Source: Aquimarina sp. MMG016
GTDB lineage: Bacteria; Bacteroidota; Bacteroidia; Flavobacteriales; Flavobacteriaceae
NCBI RefSeq assembly: GCF_018100805.1
Contig: NZ_JAGJEA010000009.1
Span: 124,001 to 188,000 of the forward strand
Length of the DNA stretch: 64,000 bases
Direction: 5' to 3'
Numbering within the stretch: the stretch's first letter is position 1; each line of letters opens with the position of its first letter. A program made the translations under genes and the position numbers. Of the stretch, positions 35,601-41,538 are shown piece by piece. The notes beneath the pieces are model-generated. The model searched no databases. It worked only from the letters and a program-made list of their open reading frames with translations, and had not been told where the DNA came from.

Positions 35601-38175
35601 TTGTATAGTTACAATCGATATCACTAAAAAAAGTTTGAGCATCAATGTTTGTCCAATTGGTGTTACTATAAGATACATCGTCTACTAAAATACAGCCCAG
35701 ATTAGGATTAGTGCTTAAATCAAAACTGGTCACATTTGTGTTATTTCCATTTTGAAGATTCGCATAAGTTAAATCATTATTTCCCATTTGTATTACTGTT
35801 ACTAATGGGTTGTTAGAAATATCAAATGATGTAATAGCATTATTTCCACACCAAATTTTTTCTAATAACGGATTGTTACTTACATCTAAAGCAGTTAAAT
35901 TATTGTCTCGACCCGATAAAAAATCTAATTCTTCATTAGCACTTAAGTCAATTGTTGTAAGGTTGTTATTATGAAATTGGAAGTCTTCTAAGAGTACATT
36001 ATTAGTAACATCTATTGCTGTTAATGAATTATTTATGAGATATAGTTTAGTTAATTCTGTATTATTAGAAACATCAATTGCTGCAAATTGATTGTAACCA
36101 GCATACAAAATACGTAAATCAGGATTATTACTTACATCTAAGGTGGTAAGATCGTTATCGCTCACGTTTAGATGTTCTAAGAACGAAATACTTGAAACAT
36201 CTATGCTCGTCAAATTGTTTACATAGACTTCCAGTGTTTCTAAAGCGATAAAATCTTCAATCCCAGTTAAATCACTAATGGATTGATAGGACACATTTAA
36301 ACTCGTCACAGTATTAATATTTTCTGTTGGTACTTGTCCGTCTCCCGAAATATTGTCGTAACCCAAAGCTTCCAGAGCAGCTTCAAAATTAGCATCAGGA
36401 ATAGCTGTATATGCAGTCACACTTAGCGTAGCAGCATTTGTTGCTACCGTATCACTGCAAATATTCGTAAAGTACGCGGCATATTGGTAGCCATCAAAAC
36501 TTAAAGGTGTATTGCTTATGGTTAAGGTCTCAGTATTCGTTCCTGAGTAATTTGAATCATCTGAAATTACAGCAAAATTACTTCCGCCATCAGTACTTAC
36601 ATACCATTGTACCGTATCGTAATCAGAAGCACTGGGTGTAAATTCTAGGGTGTCTCCTTCTCCCCCTTCAGCATCTTGAGGATCACTGTTAATTGTAATA
36701 TCGTCACAACAATCTAATTTTTCACTCATCGCTGTATTTCCACAACCCGTAGATTCAGTAAAAACACCCATGGTGTAGAGTGCACCATCAATATCGTTTT
36801 GATCTAATGCGTACTTTTCTTCTCCAGGACCTAAACTATAATGCATGATTACATCTGAATCGATAACATGACCTAATTGATGGGCATGCCCTAATTCGTG
36901 TAGCGCTACAGTTTTAAAATCATATTCTGTAGCGGAAGGTGTACCACTACCGTAGTACCAGTTAGTATCGTCATTCCATGTAATGTCCATTTCATCTACT
37001 CTTACCCTATTAGTTGTGCCACAATACGTTGTAAAACGAGTAGTTACACTACCTAAAACACCCGAAGATAACTCGCTACCATTATCAAAACGTACAACAT
37101 TTATACCATCAGAAACAGACTCATCTAGTGTTGTTGTACTGCCAAATGAGAAATTGATGTTAGACTCACAGTTCCATAAACCAAAAGCCTCTTCAAAATA
37201 AGATTTGGCGTTACTTGTATTAAAATCGGTATGATATTCAAAGGTATATCCTCCATTTCCATCAATATCCTGAAGTGCCATCGATAAAATGGTTCCCGAA
37301 TTGTCCAAGTTATTATGACTATAAGTAATAGTTAATGGTACGGTGGTTTCATGTATAGATCCATCTGAATGTGTAATTGCAATAGTACCCGTACCTGCCT
37401 GGTATGGTATTTCAACTTCTATAAGGGTATCAGACCAACTCAGTATTTCCGAATCTACGGCATCAATCATTGTGGCACCGCCATCATTAGCATTTGCAAA
37501 ACTTACGGTTCCTGTTTCTGTTCCAAAATTATTACCTGTAATGGTAAATACCGTTTGAGTACCTGCCGAAGCTGTTAATGGAGAAAAACTATAGACTATA
37601 GGGTTAGCAAGTCTCGCCGCAGTATTTTTATTATATACAGGAAACTCCTGAATAATCTGTGCATTATATCCCGTGGCCTGTTGAATCTGCGTATATAAAT
37701 CGTTTTCTTTTGATGTATATTTATTAAAAACATCTGATACTTTGCCTGTAAGTTTATTATACTTAACAACACCTTGGACTGCTCCAACTAATTCGTATAG
37801 ACTTTCAGAAACAGCTATTTGACCTTTAAAGCTTTTCATGAAAAATGTGCCAACCATTCCTGGTTGAAGGTATGCTGAACTAGAAGTAAGCTGAAAATGA
37901 TTATCAACCTGTCCTCCTATGGTTACTACCTTAAAAGTAGTGTTGCCTTTGCCTTTAAAACTTTTATATGTGGTCACCGTATGTACCGTATAGATGTTAT
38001 GTTTATTAACATCCCAGTAACCATCACTAGCGATAACTTTTCCTTCAATAATATGAGTTGCTTCATTAACACGTTCTTGAATAGAAAGTGGTGTTATTAG
38101 AGCACCACATTCCTGGGCTGAACCAAAAACGCCATTCATAATAAATAATAGAAGCAAGTAGGTATGCTTTTTCAT
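29659..38175 (-). CDS. Giant secreted matrixin-like metalloprotease/leucine-rich-repeat protein with dockerin-like tail
   Basis: A 2838-residue protein. Order: signal peptide (1-20); a beta domain (about 23-135); an IPT/TIG domain (about 191-285); a matrixin-like metalloprotease (about 290-470) with HELGHAHQLGH at 426-436 and the Met-turn VIMHY at 442-446; an Ig-like domain (about 495-585). Eight LRR modules follow (588 to about 2545), each opening like YTAIPDANFEAALEALGYDD and ISGDGQVPT, running through short LRRs of the type LTSLDVSNNPxLxxL, and closing C(I)LVDDxxYSxTNWTDID...C. After a further beta domain comes a dockerin-like tail: GDANADGTINL, a repeat with VRDTVLNDPINQVIQFYGFN, then a second copy with VRDNILNHPINTFIQFYGFN. 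No T9SS sorting domain is present. It is probably an adhesin or substrate-binding protease; the target is unknown. It is the first gene of an operon with the cohesin-like protein. Confidence 0.88.
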   Translation of the reverse strand: MKKHTYLLLLFIMNGVFGSAQECGALITPLSIQERVNEATHIIEGKVIASDGYWDVNKHNIYTVHTVTTYKSFKGKGNTTFKVVTIGGQVDNHFQLTSSSAYLQPGMVGTFFMKSFKGQIAVSESLYELVGAVQGVVKYNKLTGKVSDVFNKYTSKENDLYTQIQQATGYNAQIIQEFPVYNKNTAARLANPIVYSFSPLTASAGTQTVFTITGNNFGTETGTVSFANANDGGATMIDAVDSEILSWSDTLIEVEIPYQAGTGTIAITHSDGSIHETTVPLTITYSHNNLDNSGTILSMALQDIDGNGGYTFEYHTDFNTSNAKSYFEEAFGLWNCESNINFSFGSTTTLDESVSDGINVVRFDNGSELSSGVLGSVTTRFTTYCGTTNRVRVDEMDITWNDDTNWYYGSGTPSATEYDFKTVALHELGHAHQLGHVIDSDVIMHYSLGPGEEKYALDQNDIDGALYTMGVFTESTGCGNTAMSEKLDCCDDITINSDPQDAEGGEGDTLEFTPSASDYDTVQWYVSTDGGSNFAVISDDSNYSGTNTETLTISNTPLSFDGYQYAAYFTNICSDTVATNAATLSVTAYTAIPDANFEAALEALGYDNISGDGQVPTENINTVTSLNVSYQSISDLTGIEDFIALETLEVYVNNLTSIDVSSISFLEHLNVSDNDLTTLDVSNNPDLRILYAGYNQFAAIDVSNNTELTKLYLINNSLTAIDVTNNVLLEDFQFHNNNLTTIDLSANEELDFLSGRDNNLTALDVSNNPLLEKIWCGNNAITSFDISNNPLVTVIQMGNNDLTYANLQNGNNTNVTSFDLSTNPNLGCILVDDVSYSNTNWTNIDAQTFFSDIDCNYTTIPDANFEARLDELGYDDISGDGKVPTSYINSITTLSVISKSISDLTGIEDFTALESLDCKLNSVTTLDLSNNTALTSVDCRDNSITSINVSNSSNLTSLKISGNNSLESLDISSNPQLQTLDCYYTDISTLDISNNTALRYLTAFGTNLSSLDTSNNPSLQKLECYNTNITSIDVTNNPLLATLHVGSLGLTELDLSNNTLLSELRLNGNLLTSLDLSSHTALEVLTVQDNDLSYLNLRNGNNTNITQFNITGNSNLTCIIVDDADYSTTNWTNIDATASFTETSYCRYTAILDANFEAALEALGYDDISGDGQVPTALIENVTSLQIGENTITDATGLEDFVSLTELDFYQIGLLSIDLSSNTLLEKVSLNNNPLASLDLSGLNSLTELEATNTDITSIDISANTLLVALDVSSNDSLSALNVRNGNNINFTTFNTTNTSALNCILVDDEVYSTTNWSGNIDSQTSFTETDYCAYTAIPDANFEAALDALGYDDISGDGRVPTALIEGVSSLNVSSNSIADLTGIEAFTSLTVLYCENNSLTSVDLSSLTNLIFVSLIQNELSSLDVSALTNLQILECDGNNLTTLDLSNNTNLDTLGATYNNLMSLNIQNGNNNRIGLEDFQVQNNDNLTCILVDDVSHSNSAWTDIDAQMFFSDTYCDYTTIPDSNFEAALETLGYDDISGDGQVPTANIETITYLSVSAKAISDLTGIEDFTSLTTLLANSNNLMEVNLSNNVLLETVSLSDNQLSEVDFSHNTEIDYLNVEGNQLEALDLSANVKLTNLDAYDNQITSLDFSNNPLIVDLDIYNNNLDFLNLKNENNTIITNIDIIGNSNLYCVLVDDATYSTNNWTDVEDILSFSDMYCRYTAIPDTNFEAALEALGYDDISGDGQVPTELIEVITSLDVRSLSITDLTGIEDFVALEQLYFSDNNISDVDISMLVNLQTLWGLANNLTTIDISNNLALSDIRMEENQLTTIDLSALTNLVILQVNDNQITSLDVSNSPSITRFRVYNNKLSTLDLSNNTVLQEVRVSGNELLTFNLQNGNNTNISTFGANGNFLSCILVDDATYSSTNWTDIDAHTSFNDTLCEILYTAIPDSNFEAALDALGYDDISSDGQVPTLYIEAVTDLDIGNMNIADLTGIQDFGALVDLDVSSNTLTTLDLSTNSLLETVNVSSNDLASLTLPTNGNLITFTCNFNTNLTSVDFSGNINLETIQCLGNGLTSVDVSGLNVLNSLALNSNSLSAIDVSSSSNLETLVLEDNAISTLDVSNNTNLTYLNAVSNNLNTLDISNNTALEYLLASNNNLSSIDVSSHPALVWLYTDNNQLTTIDIANNSLLEKLWVNENQLTNIDVSTNVALVEFVCNNNTITTLDVSANTALEWFLVNDNALESVNLQNGNNTNIFTYSSNNNPDLNCILVDDASYSTTNWTIVDAHTSFSDTFCNYTAIPDANFEAALDALGYDDITNDGQVPTALIEVVTTLNVQDAGITDLTGIEDFSALTTLTVSQNSLGTLALSNSNLTNLTASYCDLTSIDISQQINLEVLRAHTNNLTSVNTDTNIVLKQLDIYGNSITALDVSSNPLIEYLDIFQNEISTLDLSNNLNLIQLDCENNNLTELDLSLNTALTILDCKNNELTVLNVQNGNNSNITNFNATDNPDLACILVDDETYSSTNWTDIDSTASFSETICTTDYTFSIQVFLQGALLNPNTGEENLMRDDLRTAGYIPITSPYSDAATCDAAVFDTTGNDAIVDWVFVELRDPTDNTIVVTSQSFLLQRDGDVVDIDGVSNLTFALESDSYYITVNHRNHLGIMTTTEVRFSTNYLVNLNFTNTSSEITYGTNAQTDFGMPEGVIAMWAGDANADGTINLIGGANDTNEVRDTVLNDPINQVIQFYGFNVTGYNDADVNLTGGTQIIGSNNDANLVRDNILNHPINTFIQFYGFNITEQLPEEVSTKRIELDIALLKKVNILEAKNTK

Positions 38176-38262
38176 AGGTTGTAGATTTAAGGGATTATAG
38201 TTTCTTATTAGTTGGGTTAATGGAAATGTTTTGATGGGTATCCATTAACAAATTTTAACACT

Positions 38263-38338
38263 TGCAAAACTATCTTAATGAGGTGGTTTTTGGAAAGAAA
38301 CGGTGCGGACAATTAGGGGGACAACCAATGTAGACAAA
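38263..38338 (-). promoter_or_regulatory. Promoter and direct-repeat operator for the giant LRR gene (site 2)
   Basis: The minus-strand -7 box TAGTTTTGCA (38263-38272) lacks a clear -33 TTG. Upstream, TTGTCCCCC (from 38324) and TTGTCCGCA (from 38312) are 12 bp apart, and the second TTG begins 40 bp before the -7 box. A third, weaker TTGTC starts 13 bp further up at 38337. This suggests an activator-dependent promoter with a leader of about 85 nt before the ATG at 38175. Confidence 0.5.
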
Positions 38339-38418
38339 GGGTAAAGCTCTCTTTATAAAGATAAAATATACTCTTTATATACACTTAAATAAACATTGCC
38401 GAAAAGTGAATTCTATGA

Positions 38419-40122
38419 TCAAATACTTTTCAGATAATCTTCTAAGTCATCATCTGCAGCTAATTCTAGTTTTTTTCGAATACGGTAACGAGATTTTCTT
38501 ATAGCTTCTATGGACGTACTTCGTAAGCGAGAAATTTCTTTTCTATTGAGTCCCATATAAATGTATGAACAAATTTCTAGATCCGTATCCGTTAGATGTG
38601 GAACTTTGGTTTTTAAACGCTGAATAAAATCATAATTCAGAATTTCAATATCATTTTTGATAGTGTTAAGCTGATTGTCCTCTAGCAATTCAGACCTTAG
38701 ATTTTTAACTATTGTATTTATAGAAACTGTGTTATCTTCATGACTAATTTTCTTTAAATTATCAGCTAATTCTCTTTTTGACTTTAAATGATAATAGGAT
38801 TCATGGAGTAATTTAGAAATCCTGGCTTCATTCATTTGTATTTGATGATTCATATCCCCAATCTCTAAAGTCATATTAGTAAGCATTTTTTCCCTTTGTT
38901 TAACAATTTTGCTATTCAAATACATTTGAAAAACCACATAAGCAAGTAAACCCATATTAACAACAAAGCCAGTTTGCCTTAGCATCATTGCATTCAAAAT
39001 ATCATTGGCAAATGTTGCTGATAGAATTACTAGATTCAGCAATATCAGTTTTGCAAAAGGCTTTTTATCATTAATCGCTTTTATAATTAACCAAAACCCA
39101 GCAATGACATTCAAAAAACCAAATACATGAAAAACCGGTACGCTGTAGGTTCCGAAAAAAACAGGGGTTAATACAACATAAGCTACACCTAAACTAGGTA
39201 CAAGCGTAAAAAAAAGCACTACTTTCCGAGAAAAGTAGCTTGGAAACAAGTAATGATGGTATAAGAAAATAAATCCAAGTCCTGCATAGAAACAGATATA
39301 TCGCAATCTCTGAACAATTTCAAAAGAGATTCCCGGGAAAATGTTATGAATAAAAGCTTCACCAACGAACAACTGCCTGGCTCCGCCCAATAAACAAAAA
39401 AACCCAAAGTATAAGAAATATTTTTCGCGGTGAATATTAGCATAAATAAATATTTGGTAACCACCGAAAATTAGAATTAAAAGGGTAATTAAACCTTCAA
39501 AGGCAAATTTTCTTTTTTTAGTTAAATAAAAACTCTCTTTTTCATGAATAGAATTTTGAAGTGGAAAACCACCTCCAAGACGTGAATTGGAACTCGAAAC
39601 TAAAAGCATCACATCCAAAAGTTCTTCTTTTGGAAGCTCGACAGTAAGAGCCGGTATACCATCCATAGAATCTTCAAGATTTTTAGATAGGTTTCCATGA
39701 GTTACTAGTTTTTTTCCATTAATCCACACTTCACATGCTCCTAAAACCCTAGATAAATTAAGAACGGCTTCACTTTTTGGGTTTTCTTGTTTAATAAAAA
39801 ATCGATAGGTTCCAAAACCTTTTGGAGGATGTCCTCTACGCGTCCAAACTGCAGAAGTCGTCTTTAGGGTATCAGGCTTGGTAAGTATATGTTTATCAAA
39901 AGTATTTTGATCAGTTAAGGGCCATTGTTTCCAATAGAACAATAGTTTTGTTTTTAAAACAAGCTTCTCTGTTTTTTGAGTATCCCAGGAAGAAAGTGTT
40001 ACATATGCATCATCAGATTCAACAATACTATGTTTTTTTGATAGACAACTTCTAAATAAAAAAAGAGTGATGCCTATTAAAAGTATTTTTAAAAAAAGAG
40101 AACCTTGTTCTTTCAACTTCAT
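38419..40122 (-). CDS. 7TM sensor with LuxR-type helix-turn-helix regulator
   Basis: A 567-residue protein. It has an N-terminal membrane/lipobox-like leader (FLFRSCLSKK). An extracytoplasmic beta domain (about 40-200) has a carbohydrate-binding-like core (GTYRFFIKQENPKSEAVLNL, CEVWINGKKLVTHGN). Seven membrane helices follow (about 205-415), the 7TMR-DISM-like layout, then a cytoplasmic coiled coil. The C-terminal LuxR-type domain (about 500-567: TDLEICSYIYMGLNRKEISRLR, STSIEAIRKSRYRIRKKL) is closely related to those at 26393 and 47253, although the sensing parts differ (7TM versus TPR). It is transcribed toward the region upstream of the giant LRR gene, making it a candidate regulator of that gene. 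A -7 box TATTTTTGCA lies at 40145-40154. Confidence 0.85.
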   Translation of the reverse strand: MKLKEQGSLFLKILLIGITLFLFRSCLSKKHSIVESDDAYVTLSSWDTQKTEKLVLKTKLLFYWKQWPLTDQNTFDKHILTKPDTLKTTSAVWTRRGHPPKGFGTYRFFIKQENPKSEAVLNLSRVLGACEVWINGKKLVTHGNLSKNLEDSMDGIPALTVELPKEELLDVMLLVSSSNSRLGGGFPLQNSIHEKESFYLTKKRKFAFEGLITLLILIFGGYQIFIYANIHREKYFLYFGFFCLLGGARQLFVGEAFIHNIFPGISFEIVQRLRYICFYAGLGFIFLYHHYLFPSYFSRKVVLFFTLVPSLGVAYVVLTPVFFGTYSVPVFHVFGFLNVIAGFWLIIKAINDKKPFAKLILLNLVILSATFANDILNAMMLRQTGFVVNMGLLAYVVFQMYLNSKIVKQREKMLTNMTLEIGDMNHQIQMNEARISKLLHESYYHLKSKRELADNLKKISHEDNTVSINTIVKNLRSELLEDNQLNTIKNDIEILNYDFIQRLKTKVPHLTDTDLEICSYIYMGLNRKEISRLRSTSIEAIRKSRYRIRKKLELAADDDLEDYLKSI

Positions 40123-40263
40123 TTTTTAAAAAAATATTGCTTGCTGCAAAAATACTTAAAAAGTAAGCGTTAAGCAGAAATCTAATTCATAAGTAATGAT
40201 CAATTCATTGAGTCTCTATATTTGTTTACCAAAGAGTGGTTTTACACAATGTTTTGAGACCAT

Positions 40264-40320
40264 AAAAACCCACCCTAAAATCTTAGGATGAGTTACTTTT
40301 GCAAACAGAGAAATCTACGA
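40264..40320 (-). terminator. 3' element copy B (terminator after the regulator remnant)
   Basis: On the minus strand GGTCGTAGATTTCTCTGTTTGCAAAAGTAA is followed by a hairpin with stem ACTCATCCTAA/TTAGGGTGGGT (two G-U pairs) and a T5 run. The region before the hairpin matches copies A and C, but the upstream TACGA...TCGTA hairpin is degraded here. It follows the 48-residue ORF at 40375-40521. The sequence given here is described by its two halves, each conserved in the other copies. Confidence 0.6.
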
Positions 40321-40374
40321 CCATTAAATGCATAACATCCATTTTACGAATAGTTCATAAACAATTGTTTGTAC

Positions 40375-40521
40375 TTATTGTTTAATCATTTTTACTGTTT
40401 GATTTGTATTAACAATAGCTTGTTTCACTTCTTTTTGCAGACGAGCCAATATAGTATCTTGTTCCTGGGATGATAAGAACAATGAAAATAAAAATATGAT
40501 TGGGATAGCGATTTTTTTCAT
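40375..40521 (-). pseudogene. Truncated N-terminus of a TPR-LuxR regulator (48 aa remnant)
   Basis: The ORF encodes a signal peptide (MKKIAIPIIFLFSLFLSSQ) and then EQDTILARLQKEVKQAIV. This aligns with the start of the mature regulator encoded at 47253-48920 (ELDTTLIHLHEEVKKTVI) and then stops where the TPR array would begin. The upstream DNA is also shared: ATTAGTAAGTTT before both genes, with the -7-like word TAAGTTTA here and TAAGTTTG there. A terminator follows. It is most simply a gene remnant; a small secreted peptide is an alternative reading. The plus-strand flank 40522-40805 is otherwise AT-rich, with a -7-like TACCTTTG at 40753-40760 that suits the next gene. Confidence 0.6.
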
Positions 40522-40805
40522 TTCATATAAACTTACTAATAAAGTTCTTATGAAAAATGTAGATAGATCTTAACATTATAGGTATTTTAAAACTAAAACG
40601 GAAACAGATGCCCACATCTTTTTAAAACTCTAAAAACCTTTTCGACTATAAACCAGAATTCATTTATTTCAAATTTTTATAGACATAAATGATAATACAA
40701 TAATTTAAAGAGCTAATAGCATCACTTTTCATCAATTTATGACTTATATAATTACCTTTGATAAGAGCATATATATAATTTTATCATTTTTAGTGGGCTG
40801 ATTAC

Positions 40806-41480
40806 ATGAGTACGTTTCTTACAGATTCAAACGAAGTAAAAATCACAAGATTTTCTTGTTGGGTGACATTCGTGCTTGGGATGGGTTATCTTATCACCAC
40901 AATTTTAGGTTTTATCTCTCTTGATTCACCTCAAGATCCAATAGCAGATCCGTTTTTTACAATGATGGAAATTTTAATACTATTAATTGTTCTTTTTACC
41001 GTTATCAGTTTGATCGGAATTCATTATTGCAACCCAAAGAAAGTCAAAATATTTAGTTTCATTTCTGTAGTATTTATGCTTTTGGTAGCTGGCATAAGTT
41101 CTTGTGTACATTTTACAGTTTTGGCATTAGGAAATCAGGCCAAAATCCAAGAGCTTCCTGATTTTGATATGGTTTTTTCATTTAAATGGCCTTCTGTTGT
41201 GTATGTCTTGGATATTCTTGCCTGGGATTGGTTTTATGCTATCTCCATTTTATTTCTTGCTCCAATTTTTAAAAGAAATGGTATTGAGCAAGTAATACAA
41301 ATATTAATTATACTATGTGGAATTTTATGTCTTGTAGGACTTTTAGGAATTCCTTTGAATAATATGCAGGTAAGAAATATAGGGGTAATAGGTTATGGCG
41401 TTATATCACCTTTCATTTTTTTAATGATCGCAAAATATATAGGAAAGAAAGTAGGATTGGACAAAATACAAACACAATAA
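40806..41480 (+). CDS. Multi-pass membrane protein, hypothetical
   Basis: A 224-residue protein with about six hydrophobic helices: residues 16-38, 52-72, 80-108, 130-152, 162-182 and 192-212. It begins with a short polar N-terminus (MSTFLTDSNEVKITR) and ends in a basic tail (KKVGLDKIQTQ). I do not recognise the family; the overall look is of a DUF-type membrane protein with no enzymatic motif. It is 58 bp upstream of ppc on the same strand, so cotranscription is possible, though the gap and content do not demand a functional link. Confidence 0.7.
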   Translation: MSTFLTDSNEVKITRFSCWVTFVLGMGYLITTILGFISLDSPQDPIADPFFTMMEILILLIVLFTVISLIGIHYCNPKKVKIFSFISVVFMLLVAGISSCVHFTVLALGNQAKIQELPDFDMVFSFKWPSVVYVLDILAWDWFYAISILFLAPIFKRNGIEQVIQILIILCGILCLVGLLGIPLNNMQVRNIGVIGYGVISPFIFLMIAKYIGKKVGLDKIQTQ

Positions 41481-41538
41481 CACATAAAACTCATTCGATT
41501 ATATAAAATTTCAACTACAAAAAATTAAAGCACATACA

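Noticed and set aside
29659..38175. A CRISPR or satellite array, considered because of regular repetition
   Set aside because: The repetition is at the level of codons within one uninterrupted reading frame (LRR modules of variable length), not short identical repeats with spacers.
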